DNA of 59,923 nt from NCBI RefSeq assembly GCF_014859555.1, contig NZ_JACUTY010000006.1:1-59923 (forward strand), given 5' to 3'. A program made the translations under genes and the position numbers. The stretch is from Thiomicrospira sp. GTDB taxonomy: Bacteria > Pseudomonadota > Gammaproteobacteria > Thiomicrospirales > Thiomicrospiraceae. The notes beneath the pieces are model-generated. The model worked only from the letters and a program-made list of their open reading frames with translations, did not search any database and was not told the origin of the DNA. This document shows, one piece after another, positions 27,076 through 36,046 of the stretch. Numbering within the stretch: position 1 is the stretch's first letter; the number at the start of each line of letters is the position of its first letter.

Positions 27076-28278
27076 TTAATCGGCTTGGCGACGTAAGAAA
27101 GCCGGAATATCTAAATAATTGCTGTTCGATTGAACATGCTGAACACCGGCATTTACTACCATCTTTGGACGCACAACTTCGGTCTCTTGAGCTGGCTGCA
27201 TAGCGGCTGGTTTTTCAACGGGTTGCTCCGCCACTTCATCACGCTCGGCTTCCTGACGTGTGGCCTGAACGGCCTGTAAATTAGGCTTAACCATTTCAGG
27301 TTTTTTAGACAGGCTACCGACTAAACCCGTAGCCACCACGGTCACGCGAATCTCATCTTCAAGCGACTCATCAATCGAAGTACCCACAATCACACGCGCG
27401 TCTTTATCCGCAAAGCTATTCACAACTTCACCAATGATGCTGTATTCACCAAGACTAAAGTCGGTACCACCGGTAATGTTCACCAATATACCACGTGCGC
27501 CAGATACTGCAATGTCGTCCAACAATGGATTCGCAATCGCTTTCTCTATTGCTTTTCGAGCACGGTCTTCGCCACTTGCCAAACCGACCCCCATCATGCC
27601 TAAGCCACGCTCAGACATAACGGTGCGTAAATCTTCAAAGTCAACGTTGATCAGACCTGGCCGTGTCACCATTTCTGAAATACCTTGCACCGCGCCGTAT
27701 AGAATTTCGTTAGCATGATCAAATGCTTGGCTGAACTTAAAATCCTTACCCAGCACTTCGACCAACTTATCATTCGGCACCGTAATCAGGGAATCTACGT
27801 GATTGGATAATTCTTCGATACCGGCTTCAGCCGCCGCGGTACGACGTTCGAAACTGAATGGCTTGCTGACCACACCGACCGTAAGAATACCCATTTCACG
27901 TGCCACTTTTGCGACAACAGGTGCGGCACCCGTGCCGGTACCGCCACCCATGCCGGCGGTAATGAACAACATATCCGCATCACGAATATGGTCTTTAATT
28001 TCTTCTATGTCTTCTTCAGCCGCTTCGCGCCCGCGCTCAGGGTTCGCACCCGCACCCAAGCCATTACGACCAATTTGGATTCTGACCGGCACGTTTGAAT
28101 GCGCCAGCGCTTGTGCATCGGTATTCGCACAAATGAAGTCAACACCCTCAACCTTCGAGCGCACCATAAAATCAACGGCATTGCTACCGCCGCCCCCCAA
28201 ACCAATTACCTTGATCACTGGCATTCCAGGTTGGCGAGATACTTTCGCTTCTTTAAGATCAAATTTCATGGTACTCAT
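27076..28278 (-). CDS. ftsZ: cell division GTPase FtsZ, in an atypical dcw position
   Basis: This is a complete FtsZ of 400 residues. The tubulin signature GGGTGTG is at residues 111-117, the N-terminal nucleotide loop GLGGGGSNAVD is intact, and the C-terminal interaction peptide YLDIPAFLRRQAD ends the protein. It should form the cytokinetic ring. FtsZ normally lies at the far end of dcw after ftsA; here it sits between rsmH (47-base gap) and ftsL (15-base gap) on the same strand. Either ftsZ moved or this is a second copy. The linker (about residues 325-385) is Glu/Gln/Pro-rich. An AGGG Shine-Dalgarno precedes the ATG. Confidence 0.97.
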   Translation of the reverse strand: MSTMKFDLKEAKVSRQPGMPVIKVIGLGGGGSNAVDFMVRSKVEGVDFICANTDAQALAHSNVPVRIQIGRNGLGAGANPERGREAAEEDIEEIKDHIRDADMLFITAGMGGGTGTGAAPVVAKVAREMGILTVGVVSKPFSFERRTAAAEAGIEELSNHVDSLITVPNDKLVEVLGKDFKFSQAFDHANEILYGAVQGISEMVTRPGLINVDFEDLRTVMSERGLGMMGVGLASGEDRARKAIEKAIANPLLDDIAVSGARGILVNITGGTDFSLGEYSIIGEVVNSFADKDARVIVGTSIDESLEDEIRVTVVATGLVGSLSKKPEMVKPNLQAVQATRQEAERDEVAEQPVEKPAAMQPAQETEVVRPKMVVNAGVQHVQSNSNYLDIPAFLRRQAD

Positions 28279-28324
28279 GGCACGTTCCCTCTAGTCAGCA
28301 AGACAAAAATTATTAAGTTATAAA

Positions 28325-29260
28325 TTACAAATGTTCCGCAACACGGAGTACCGCACTGCGTGATCGTGGGTTTTCTGCACACTCCCGATCACTCGGAAAG
28401 ACAGGTTTCGCCACGACCTTTAATACTGGTTCGCTCCCGGTCACCAAAATGGGTAAGCCTGGGAATAAATCTTTAACACGCGACTGGTCGCGCATAAAAT
28501 GTTTCACTATTCGATCTTCCAGTGAGTGGAAACTAATCACACTCAAACGACCCTGTGGTGCTAAAACCACCAAACTGGCTTCTAGCACGGTCTTTAAAAC
28601 TTCCAGCTCTCGGTTTATATGAATCCGAATTGCTTGAAAACTGCGTGTCGCTGGATGTTTATGTTTTTCTTTAGAAGGCGCGACTCGCCCAATCATCTCA
28701 GCCAAATCTCGCGTGGTATTAATTAAACCCTGGCGAGCATCGTGACTTAAAGCGCGCGCAATTTTAAAAGCAAAACGCTCTTCGCCGTAATTTTTTAACA
28801 CCGAAGCCAACTCAGCGGGTTCCACTTCCTGCAACCATTCTTTGGCACTTTGACCTTGTTCTGGATTCATTCGCATATCCAATGGCCCTTCACGCATAAA
28901 ACTAAACCCGCGTTCGGCTTGGTCCAACTGAGGTGATGACACACCCAAATCTAACAACAATCCATCGATCTTTCCGGTCAAACCGCGTGCTTCACAAATC
29001 TGTTCTAAATCGGCAAAACTGGCATGTACGATTTCAAAACGCTCATCTTTAATAGCTTGATTAGCATAGCTGACGGCGTCCGGGTCTTGGTCAATCGCAA
29101 TCAAACGACCCTGTTCACCTAACTGCTTCAAAATTTCGCTACTATGCCCACCGCGACCAAATGTGCCATCTATATAAACACCATTAGGCTGAATATTTAA
29201 ACCCGCGATCGACTCTTCCAATAAAACCGAATAATGTCCAGATAACTGACTTTCCATCAT
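28325..29260 (-). CDS. rsmH: 16S rRNA (cytosine-1402-N4)-methyltransferase RsmH (MraW)
   Basis: RsmH methylates C1402 of 16S rRNA; RsmI, also in this window, methylates the ribose of the same nucleotide. Family motifs: [10 protein letters not shown] near the start, [12 protein letters not shown] (SAM site), [10 protein letters not shown] and GERFAFKIA-like [13 protein letters not shown]. The ATG at 29260 overlaps the mraZ stop (TGATG) and gives about 311 residues. An in-frame upstream extension would run through mraZ and is rejected. It is second in the dcw cluster, with ftsZ following. Confidence 0.96.
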   Translation of the reverse strand: MMESQLSGHYSVLLEESIAGLNIQPNGVYIDGTFGRGGHSSEILKQLGEQGRLIAIDQDPDAVSYANQAIKDERFEIVHASFADLEQICEARGLTGKIDGLLLDLGVSSPQLDQAERGFSFMREGPLDMRMNPEQGQSAKEWLQEVEPAELASVLKNYGEERFAFKIARALSHDARQGLINTTRDLAEMIGRVAPSKEKHKHPATRSFQAIRIHINRELEVLKTVLEASLVVLAPQGRLSVISFHSLEDRIVKHFMRDQSRVKDLFPGLPILVTGSEPVLKVVAKPVFPSDRECAENPRSRSAVLRVAEHL

Positions 29261-29718
29261 CACAAACTCAAGGTCGATAATGAGCCGGTCACATCCAGCG
29301 TTTGAACTTGCTCCAGCATCTCGGGACGATCTGCATCCCACGCCTCCTGCCCCCAAAGCTCAAACTTATTACCCTGACCTAATAAAATCGCCTGCTTTTG
29401 CAGCCCGGCATGATCACGCAATAAACCTGGTAGCAAAACCCGACCTTGCGCATCCATCTCAATTTCAGTCGCATGGCCTAATAATAAGCGTTGCACTAAA
29501 CGTGCTTGCGGATCAACGTTCGGCATCGCCATTAATTTACGTTCAATCACTTCCCACTCGTCTTGGGTATAAATCAATAAACAAGGGCTGTGCAAATCGA
29601 TAGTAGCAATTAAGTGATTATCGCTGGCGTCAGCAATAGACTCACGGTAACGCTTAGGAATCGAAAAGCGCCCCTTGTCATCTAAATTTACTGAGTTAAT
29701 GCCGCGAAAAAATAACAC
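29260..29718 (-). CDS. mraZ: transcriptional regulator MraZ
   Basis: MraZ is a double AbrB-fold DNA-binding protein that represses the dcw promoter. Two copies of the fold are visible: [20 protein letters not shown] and, later, [20 protein letters not shown]. The best start is the GTG at 29718, which has GGAG seven bases upstream and gives the family-typical 152 residues; an open frame to 29751 would run into the operator. Three 10-bp-spaced GTGG boxes and a strong promoter lie immediately upstream, so autoregulation is well supported. Confidence 0.95.
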   Translation of the reverse strand: MLFFRGINSVNLDDKGRFSIPKRYRESIADASDNHLIATIDLHSPCLLIYTQDEWEVIERKLMAMPNVDPQARLVQRLLLGHATEIEMDAQGRVLLPGLLRDHAGLQKQAILLGQGNKFELWGQEAWDADRPEMLEQVQTLDVTGSLSTLSL

Positions 29719-29726
29719 CGTCCGTC

Positions 29727-29751
29727 TCCACTTAATTCCACCATTCCCCAC
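29727..29751 (-). promoter_or_regulatory. MraZ-binding boxes upstream of mraZ
   Basis: On the minus strand, three direct repeats GTGG(G/A) occur at exactly 10-bp intervals (29751-29747, 29741-29737, 29731-29727), between the promoter -10 and the mraZ start. MraZ is known to bind such helically phased GTGG/TGGG repeats ahead of mraZ, so this is its expected operator. Confidence 0.85.
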
Positions 29752-29759
29752 ATGACACC

Positions 29760-29788
29760 ACTATATTGCTGTTACAAACCACTGTCAA
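29760..29788 (-). promoter_or_regulatory. sigma70 promoter of the dcw cluster
   Basis: On the minus strand, TTGACA (29788-29783) and TATAGT (29765-29760) are separated by exactly 17 bp. The MraZ boxes start about nine bases after the -10, a position where binding would block initiation. The AT-rich stretch from here to about 30015 holds no gene or structure I can support. Confidence 0.85.
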
Positions 29789-30017
29789 GCAGTTTGCCAC
29801 CACATAATTATAAAAATATCATTACAGGACAATAACTTAGACGAGAGACCTCATATCAAGCCGCAGCCCAATACAAAATAGAAATATTATTATTTACAAT
29901 AGGATAGAAGGGATTGTTAAGTATAAATATTAACAATAAATGATAACGCATTAATATAAATTGAGATTGTATTGCCCTGCAAGCGCAACCGCTACCCCAC
30001 CACATATAGCGAAGGTA

Positions 30018-30046
30018 AAAAAAAAACCACAACATGGTGTGGTTTT
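30018..30046 (-). terminator. rnpB terminator
   Basis: Reading the minus strand, AAACCACA pairs with TTGTGGTTT across a short loop, followed by a run of T residues. It lies about 15 bases after the mature rnpB 3' end. Confidence 0.85.
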
Positions 30047-30060
30047 CCTGAAATAAAACT

Positions 30061-30443
30061 AAGTGGGTCTGTAAGCCGGGTTCTGTTTCCACTACGCATA
30101 ACGTAGAGGTTAGCAATCATTCATCTGGGAGATACATCACTGCATTCCTCAAGCAACCTACCCGAAAACAAGTGCGAGCCGCACCCTGCCCGAAAGCGCG
30201 TTTTCCTATTTGGTCTTGCACCGGATGGGGTTTACCTAGCCACAAACTGTTACCAGTTGCGCGGTGAGCTCTTACCTCGCCGTTTCAGCCTTACCTGTGC
30301 GCCGAAGCGCCATCGGCGGTCTATTCTCTGTTGCACTTTCCGTCGGCTCACACCGCCCAGCCGTTAACTGGCATCCTGCTCTATGGTGCCCGGACTTTCC
30401 TCCGAATGCCGAAACATTCCGCGATTGCCCAACCCACTTGGGC
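30061..30443 (-). ncRNA. rnpB: RNase P RNA (bacterial class A)
   Basis: This is the catalytic RNA of RNase P, which trims tRNA 5' ends. On the minus strand the conserved GGAGGAAAGTCCGGGC block lies near the 5' end, GGTAACAGTTTGTGG and AGACCAAATAGG occur in the middle, and AACCCGGCTTACAGACCCAC lies at the 3' end. The 5' and 3' ends pair (GTGGGT with ACCCAC) as helix P1. The length of about 380 nucleotides is normal. The 5' end is placed by P1 and by a promoter ending about seven bases earlier; the exact ends are approximate. Confidence 0.95.
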
Positions 30444-30449
30444 GCAAAC

Positions 30450-30476
30450 AATATAGTAATTCCACACGCTTGTCTA
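30450..30476 (-). promoter_or_regulatory. putative rnpB promoter
   Basis: On the minus strand, TAGACA (30476-30471) and TATATT (30455-30450) are 15 bp apart. The spacing is short, but the -10 lies the right distance before the predicted 5' end of RNase P RNA. Confidence 0.5.
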
Positions 30477-30510
30477 GCGATTAATCAAAGCCGGCACATA
30501 GCTCAACACG

Positions 30511-31368
30511 TTAAGTATTGGCTTCCTTCAAGGCTTGTACTCTAGGGTAAACCGCATTTTTTTTGACTTGATAATAGTCCGCTACAATTTCGGATATTTG
30601 CTTAACGGGTAAAGACTGCGCCAGCAAAATAGTAATTAAACCATCCCATTCACTGGCTTCGGCCGCTTGCTGTTCGGGCGCACCGGCCACCACCAAAACA
30701 AACTCACCTCGAACTTTATCGGGATGACTAGCAAAATAGTCCAATACCTCTGGTATAGTGCCGGATACAAATTGTTCAAACTGTTTGGTCATTTCACGCC
30801 CGGCCATCATCGCGCGCTCCGAACCCAGCGCTTCGACTAATGCGGCTAAACTTTCAAGTATACGGTGTGGCGACTCATAAAGCACCATGGTGCGAGTTTC
30901 GAGCGCCAAAGCCTGCAATTGGGTTAAACGTTTTTGTGATTTAGCTGGCAAAAAGCCTTCAAAACTAAATCGATCCGTCGGCAAACCCGCCACACTCAAG
31001 GCACTGATCATCGCTGAAGCCCCTGGTATTGGACGCACCATTACGTTTTGATCACGTAAAGTTTTAACCAGGTGATAACCTGGATCACTGATCAAAGGCG
31101 TTCCAGCATCGGAAATCAATGCCCCCGCTTCGCCCGCTTGCAAACGAACTAACAAGTCTTCTGAGCGCATTTTTTCGTTGTGATCATGCAAGCTAATCAA
31201 TTTGGCCTGCACACCCAAATGCTGCAAAAGTTTTTGAGAGTGACGTGTATCTTCTGCAGCCACCCAATCTACTTGGCTCAAAACGTCAATTGCACGCTGC
31301 GAAATATCGCCTAGGTTTCCAATTGGGGTAGCGACGATGTAAAGCGTCCCTTTTTCAATAGTTTGCAT
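30511..31368 (-). CDS. rsmI: 16S rRNA (cytidine-1402-2'-O)-methyltransferase RsmI
   Basis: RsmI methylates the 2'-hydroxyl of C1402 in 16S rRNA, complementing RsmH. It is a tetrapyrrole-methylase-fold enzyme of 285 residues with LYIVATPIGNLGDIS, AAEDTRHS, SDAGTPLISDPG and the FEGFLPAKSQKR segment, all family signatures. It is divergent from lpoA, the conserved rsmI/lpoA/yraN arrangement of gammaproteobacteria, with a 99-base shared promoter region. Confidence 0.96.
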   Translation of the reverse strand: MQTIEKGTLYIVATPIGNLGDISQRAIDVLSQVDWVAAEDTRHSQKLLQHLGVQAKLISLHDHNEKMRSEDLLVRLQAGEAGALISDAGTPLISDPGYHLVKTLRDQNVMVRPIPGASAMISALSVAGLPTDRFSFEGFLPAKSQKRLTQLQALALETRTMVLYESPHRILESLAALVEALGSERAMMAGREMTKQFEQFVSGTIPEVLDYFASHPDKVRGEFVLVVAGAPEQQAAEASEWDGLITILLAQSLPVKQISEIVADYYQVKKNAVYPRVQALKEANT

Positions 31369-31467
31369 ATATAATTAACTCACTTTAATTCTCATTTTCT
31401 GTGCAGCGCTGGCTATTGTAACCAGATTGGCGCTGCTGAAGAAATTAAACAAAGATAAGCGCCCGCC

Positions 31468-33102
31468 ATGTTAAAAAACAACCTGTTGAAATACATTTTA
31501 CTCATCAGCTTAGTGCTTGGCCTCATCAGCTGTACCGTGCCACCCAAACCGATACCCGCCGAACGCGGCGTGGTGCCGTTTGAAGCCCCTATTTTACAAC
31601 TCGACTCTCGGCTCGAACGTCTTCAACAAGCCCGCATTGAGACCGCCAAGAAAGCCGACTGGGTCAGCTATATTCAATATACCGAAGCTTTATGGGAACA
31701 AAGCACGGATGACCAACGCGCCTTAATCCTACAAGACACCTGGATTACACTGCAAGCCGTTGAACTAGAGGCTCAACAGGCCTTGATTGAGAATGGCGCC
31801 AGTCGAGTCAGTGCGTGGGGTTGGCTACTTAGCAGTCGTCAACAACAAGGCTTGAACTTCAAACGCGCGTTAGAAGACTTGCAGCAGGTCATACCTGACG
31901 CCTCCTTCAGCCAAAACTTGATTCCCGAATTATTGGCCCATTTTGAAGAACTCCGTACCAAACCACGCACCATTGCAGTGATGCTGCCCTTCTCTGATCG
32001 TTTAAGTGCGGTGAGTGAGCAGATTCGTGCCGGCATTTTAAAAGCCTATTGGCAATCCAATCAAAACGATAAACTGATATTTTTTAACACCAAAGACCCA
32101 ACCGAAATTCTCCACCAATACAACAATGCGAAACAAGCGGGTGCCGACATTATCATCGGCCCACTCACGCCCGAAGCGATTCAAACCTTAATGGACAATG
32201 ACGCCACCGATCTGATTGCCTTAAATGACATTGACCAGGCGGCTCCATTTGTGCAGTTCAGTTATCGCAATCAATACGAAGCTCAGCAGCTCATTTACCA
32301 CCTTGAATTGGAGCATTATCGTCATATTGCTGTGCTCACCAGCGATAACGAAACCGACACCAAACTAACCCATCAATTGCAATCCATGTGGTCAAAAAGC
32401 CATGCATTTCCGCTCACGGTTCAAAGTTATCCACAACGTAACCCGAACCTGCGAGCCGAGATGAGCAAAGTGCTGAATGCCGATGCGAGCCAATCGCGCG
32501 CCGGTCACTTAAGCCGCAGCATCAATCAACCGATTGAGTTTTTCCCCCGCACCCGACAAGATTTCGAAGCCATGATATTGATGGGCGATGAGAAACAGAT
32601 CGCGATTTTACAACCCCAACTCGACTATTATTTAATCGACCTCCCCATTTATGGCTCCTCTATGCTCACGCCGGACAGTCTGAGTCACGCTCGACCCAAT
32701 CGAGATTTAAAAAACATTCGTTTTCCAAGCTTTCCAGCGGCACTAGAAACCTCGCCGTTGCAGAATGGGCTGGAAGCTTTTGGTTGGGACAGCTTCTTAA
32801 TAGCCACCCAGAAACATCTATTAGCTCCCGGCTTAATGGTGCATGGCGCGATGGGACAACATAGCATTACCCAAACCAACAAAGTCTTCACTAAATTGAC
32901 TTGGAGCCGTTTTTTACCCAATGGGCGGCTCGTGCCGCTGTATCCAGACAAATTCTCACCACCCTACTTCGGCCAGCTTGACCGAGGTTTGGAAACTTCT
33001 TTAAGCAAGGAAGAAATGGATAAAATTCGTCAAGATTTGTTGGATGAAATTACCCAACCCCGATTTGAAGAATTGCCCGTTCGCCCAAGCTTTACCTTTT
33101 AA
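31468..33102 (+). CDS. lpoA: penicillin-binding protein activator lipoprotein LpoA
   Basis: This is a 544-residue outer-membrane lipoprotein of the LpoA/YraM family, which stimulates PBP1A from the outer membrane. A signal peptide ends in the lipobox LISC (Cys 22). An N-terminal helical TPR-like part is followed by a periplasmic-binding-protein-like domain beginning near TIAVMLPFSDRLSAVSEQIRAG. Its position between divergent rsmI and downstream yraN (9-base gap) is the conserved one, which supports the call although the sequence diverges from E. coli. Confidence 0.92.
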   Translation: MLKNNLLKYILLISLVLGLISCTVPPKPIPAERGVVPFEAPILQLDSRLERLQQARIETAKKADWVSYIQYTEALWEQSTDDQRALILQDTWITLQAVELEAQQALIENGASRVSAWGWLLSSRQQQGLNFKRALEDLQQVIPDASFSQNLIPELLAHFEELRTKPRTIAVMLPFSDRLSAVSEQIRAGILKAYWQSNQNDKLIFFNTKDPTEILHQYNNAKQAGADIIIGPLTPEAIQTLMDNDATDLIALNDIDQAAPFVQFSYRNQYEAQQLIYHLELEHYRHIAVLTSDNETDTKLTHQLQSMWSKSHAFPLTVQSYPQRNPNLRAEMSKVLNADASQSRAGHLSRSINQPIEFFPRTRQDFEAMILMGDEKQIAILQPQLDYYLIDLPIYGSSMLTPDSLSHARPNRDLKNIRFPSFPAALETSPLQNGLEAFGWDSFLIATQKHLLAPGLMVHGAMGQHSITQTNKVFTKLTWSRFLPNGRLVPLYPDKFSPPYFGQLDRGLETSLSKEEMDKIRQDLLDEITQPRFEELPVRPSFTF

Positions 33103-33111
33103 GCGTTAAAC

Positions 33112-33465
33112 ATGAGCAAACAACTCGGACAAGATTACGAACAACACGCCGAGGCGTTTCTAATCAAACAAGGGATTCAAATACTGGCTCGCAACTTTCA
33201 TTGCAAAGGTGGCGAGCTGGACTTGGTTGGATTGGATCAACGCTGCTTGGTTTTCATTGAAGTCAAATACCGTCAAACCGAGAAATTCGGTCATCCAAAT
33301 GAATTCGTTAGTGCTCAAAAGCAGCAACGACTTTACCGCTGCGCGCAAAACTTCCTGTTAAAACACCCGTCATATCAATCACACCCAATGCGGTTTGATG
33401 TGATTTCGTTCTTAAGCGCCCACTCCAATCCTAACTGGACAAAAGACGCCTTTGGCAGCTGGTAA
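33112..33465 (+). CDS. YraN family protein (UPF0102, endonuclease-like)
   Basis: This 117-residue protein has a PD-(D/E)xK nuclease-like fold. It shows GQDYEQHAEAFL, then GGELDLVGLDQRCLVFIEVKYR, where the D and ExK residues match the nuclease core. YraN homologues follow lpoA in many proteobacteria; the cellular role is not firmly established. It begins nine bases after lpoA and is probably cotranscribed. Confidence 0.93.
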   Translation: MSKQLGQDYEQHAEAFLIKQGIQILARNFHCKGGELDLVGLDQRCLVFIEVKYRQTEKFGHPNEFVSAQKQQRLYRCAQNFLLKHPSYQSHPMRFDVISFLSAHSNPNWTKDAFGSW

Positions 33466-33632
33466 CTCAGTTAAAATCGTCTCATACAGCTTCATAGTTA
33501 AAATCAAACGTTTTGTTAAATATTTTCAAACAAAAACTATCAAAATCTATGCTATTGTTTAATAGAAATAGTAAAGGAGCAGTTTCGACTAAGAAACTTA
33601 ACCCAGTCATTTACCCACCAAGGAGAAAGCGC

Positions 33633-34103
33633 ATGGATATTAATATTGGTATTAACGAGCCCAAACGTAAAGAAATTGCAGAAGGACTTTCTCATCTATT
33701 GGCTGACTCCTACCTGTTGTTTTTAAAAACTCACAATTACCACTGGAATGTAACTGGCCCAATGTTCCAAGCACTGCATACCATGTTTGAAACGCAGTAC
33801 ACCGAGTTGTTTACCGCGGTCGATGAAATTGCCGAACGAATTCGTTCACTGGGTGAATTTGCACCAGGTTCGTTCCAAGCCTTTCAGAAAATCAGTCAGA
33901 TTAAAGAGGAAACCAGTCATCCTAGTGCGGAAGACATGATTAGAAACCTAGTATTAGGTCAAGAAGCGGTCACCAAAACCGCAAGAGAAATCATCAAAAT
34001 TGCCAATGAAGCACACGATGAACCCACTGTTGACCTGTTAACTCAACGTATGCAGATTCATGAAAAAAACGCTTGGATGTTACGCAGCTTAATTGCTAAA
34101 TAA
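33633..34103 (+). CDS. Dps/ferritin-like DNA-binding protein
   Basis: This is a 156-residue Dps family protein that oxidises and stores iron and may coat DNA under oxidative stress. The ferroxidase-site segments KTHNYHWNVTGPMFQALH and FETQYTELFTAVDEIAERIR are intact. The frame is open from 33513, but the ATG at 33633 follows a strong AGGAGAAAG Shine-Dalgarno and matches family length. The protein lacks a long basic N-terminal tail, so direct DNA binding is uncertain. It is monocistronic and converges on lrgB across a double palindrome. Confidence 0.93.
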   Translation: MDINIGINEPKRKEIAEGLSHLLADSYLLFLKTHNYHWNVTGPMFQALHTMFETQYTELFTAVDEIAERIRSLGEFAPGSFQAFQKISQIKEETSHPSAEDMIRNLVLGQEAVTKTAREIIKIANEAHDEPTVDLLTQRMQIHEKNAWMLRSLIAK

Positions 34104-34125
34104 ACCGTCTCCATTCTGACTTAAG

Positions 34126-34160
34126 CAGGCCTGGTGTTTTCCGAAACCACCAGGCCTGGT
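34126..34160. repeat. two palindrome copies between dps and lrgB
   Basis: A one-arm copy CAGGCCTGGT (34126-34135) is followed 13 bases later by a full ACCAGGCCTGGT (34149-34160) extended to an 18-bp palindrome with CCA/TGG flanks. The site lies between convergent genes and could act as a bidirectional terminator. Confidence 0.8.
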
Positions 34161-34205
34161 GGTCTTGTTTAGAGTTATTCAGCTTATTCCCCGTCTTATT
34201 TGTGC

Positions 34206-34919
34206 TTAAAGCGCACTCATTAACCAAGGTAAAATCAATGCTGCGATAAAAGCCGACAAAGCCATCGCCAAACCTGAAAACGCACCCATCTGATCACTTA
34301 ACTGAAACGCTTTAGCGGTGCCCAATCCGTGCGCACTCACACCCATTGCAATACCTTTAACTCGATCATCTTTTAGTCGCATAAGTTTAAACACCCAGGT
34401 CGCCATCATCGCGCCCAGAATGCCGGTAATCACTACAAACGCCGCCGTCAAAGTTGCGACCCCGCCATTTTTCTCCGCAATCCCCATTGCCACTGGCGCC
34501 GTGACCGATTTGGGCACCAACGACAACATGGTTTCGATACTCGCGCCTAAACTCTGCGCAATCCAAAACGCACTTAAACCTGCTGCCACCAAACCAAATG
34601 ATGACGCAATCACAATCGGCAACCACAAGTCTTTAAGCGTTTGACGATATTGATATAACGGAATCGCCAACGCTACCGTCGCGGGGCCTAATAAAAAATG
34701 GATAAACTGTGCGCCTTCAAAATAGGTTTCATAATCAATATCAAACAGGGTCAATACGCCAATAATAGCGAGCACACTTAAAGCCACCGGATTTAATAAC
34801 GGATGGTGATTAAATCGGCGGTAAATCGCTTGCGCGATTTGAAAAAAAACCAAGGTGAGCACTAAACCAAATAAAGGACTGGCGGCTAAATATACCCAAA
34901 TATCCGCAACATTAGTCAT
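34206..34919 (-). CDS. lrgB: LrgB family membrane protein
   Basis: This is a 237-residue polytopic protein of the LrgB/CidB/YohK family. The late motif KSVTAPVAMGIAEKNGG and HGLGTAKAFQ are characteristic. LrgAB pairs have been linked to murein hydrolase control and to transport of small organic acids. Its start overlaps the lrgA stop codon by 8 bases, so the pair is translationally coupled. Several hydrophobic helices span the length. Confidence 0.92.
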   Translation of the reverse strand: MTNVADIWVYLAASPLFGLVLTLVFFQIAQAIYRRFNHHPLLNPVALSVLAIIGVLTLFDIDYETYFEGAQFIHFLLGPATVALAIPLYQYRQTLKDLWLPIVIASSFGLVAAGLSAFWIAQSLGASIETMLSLVPKSVTAPVAMGIAEKNGGVATLTAAFVVITGILGAMMATWVFKLMRLKDDRVKGIAMGVSAHGLGTAKAFQLSDQMGAFSGLAMALSAFIAALILPWLMSAL

Positions 34920-35319
34920 GTTTCTTTACCCCTGCGATGCGTGCATTCAAACGCATAACCAGCAACATCACTACAGCGGTCACGACTAAACTCACCAGCG
35001 TACTAATCACCAAGGCGGCGCCAATCGCCAACCACTGTTCGCCAACCCGGGTTAAATGCATCATCACCCCAACGCCGGCCGGCACAAAAAACAGCGATAA
35101 ATAACGCAAAAAATGTTGCGAAGGTTCAATCCAACCTTTCGCCCAGCTCGAGCGAAACAACAAACTAATAAACAATAAAAACATGCCGATCACCGGCCCA
35201 GGAATCGGCCAATTTAAAACACGCACAATAATTTCGCCAATCAACTGATAAGCCAGCAACAGCGTAATCAAGCCTAAAAAACTAAAACCCGCTAGGCGAT
35301 CGGAGGTGGAATCAGACAT
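34912..35319 (-). CDS. lrgA: CidA/LrgA family holin-like membrane protein
   Basis: This is a protein of about 135 residues with four TM helices. LLLAYQLIGEIIVRVLNWPIPGPVIGM and FFVPAGVGVMMHL are LrgA signatures. The ATG at 35319 (MSDSTSD) is chosen over an upstream in-frame start at 35358. It lies immediately upstream of lrgB and forms the usual two-gene unit. Confidence 0.9.
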   Translation of the reverse strand: MSDSTSDRLAGFSFLGLITLLLAYQLIGEIIVRVLNWPIPGPVIGMFLLFISLLFRSSWAKGWIEPSQHFLRYLSLFFVPAGVGVMMHLTRVGEQWLAIGAALVISTLVSLVVTAVVMLLVMRLNARIAGVKKHD

Positions 35320-35377
35320 GGTTCGTTCATTTCTCCATTTCAATTCTGTGCGCTTCAATTATGAAACCCACTCGGTA

Positions 35378-36034
35378 TTAAGCATTGGTCGCACGTGCTT
35401 TTTCAACCGCTTGATCCATCGCCTTAAATAGGGTCGCACGCAATAACTCGATGTCCAACACCTCCTCACCCAAACTCGCGACTAACCGCGCAAACACAAC
35501 ATTGTCTTCTTCGCCCTCAATCATTTTCAAATAATCCCCATCCGCATCTTTGTAACCGCGCTCTTGTCGATAGTGATTCAAAAGGTTTTTAGTCATATAA
35601 GCTTGATGAACGTCTGTTAAATTCATCTCCAACCGATCAAACAAACCAAACAACGCCTGCAAGGCTTTGATCACCTTATTTTCAAGGGTATAAAGTGCCA
35701 CTTGTTTCAGCCAATCTACATAAGACAAAGAATTCGGCCCTTTATGCTCGACCAGTTCCAGCATGGTTTTCACCACAAAATCGCTATCGCGATACTGTTT
35801 TAAAGCTTTCGAAATCAGAAAGTGCAACAAGTCCACCGCCTCAACGCGCAAATTGGCCATATTGGTTTCGCCGTGTTTCCACCACTTCCAATCGGTCGAA
35901 TCAATTGCCTCAGCCGTTTCCACCAAAATCGCACTGTCCCAGTCAAGATCATGTGCCATCCAATTCGGTACCGTGCGCTCATTCAATAGAATTTGCATAG
36001 CGACGACTTGTTCAATCTGTGATTTTGCCTGCAT
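35378..36034 (-). CDS. dimeric dUTPase family protein (PF08761-type)
   Basis: This 218-residue all-alpha NTP pyrophosphatase hydrolyses dUTP to dUMP, keeping uracil out of DNA and feeding thymidylate synthesis. ETAEAIDSTDWKWWK and the following NLRVEAVDLLHF carry the Glu/Asp metal ligands of the dimeric dUTPase/MazG-like fold. The homotrimeric dUTPase motifs are absent. It sits just downstream of the DUF423 gene (12 bases) on the same strand. Confidence 0.88.
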   Translation of the reverse strand: MQAKSQIEQVVAMQILLNERTVPNWMAHDLDWDSAILVETAEAIDSTDWKWWKHGETNMANLRVEAVDLLHFLISKALKQYRDSDFVVKTMLELVEHKGPNSLSYVDWLKQVALYTLENKVIKALQALFGLFDRLEMNLTDVHQAYMTKNLLNHYRQERGYKDADGDYLKMIEGEEDNVVFARLVASLGEEVLDIELLRATLFKAMDQAVEKARATNA

Positions 36035-36046
36035 AATAATTTCCCT

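Noticed and set aside
29261-29356. Longer rsmH start inside mraZ
   Set aside because: It would overlap mraZ by about 100 bases. The ATG at 29260 overlaps the mraZ stop in the usual TGATG coupling and gives the family length.
30111-30545. Protein-coding frames across 30.1-30.5 kb
   Set aside because: The region is RNase P RNA on the minus strand with conserved core motifs; the short open frames are chance.
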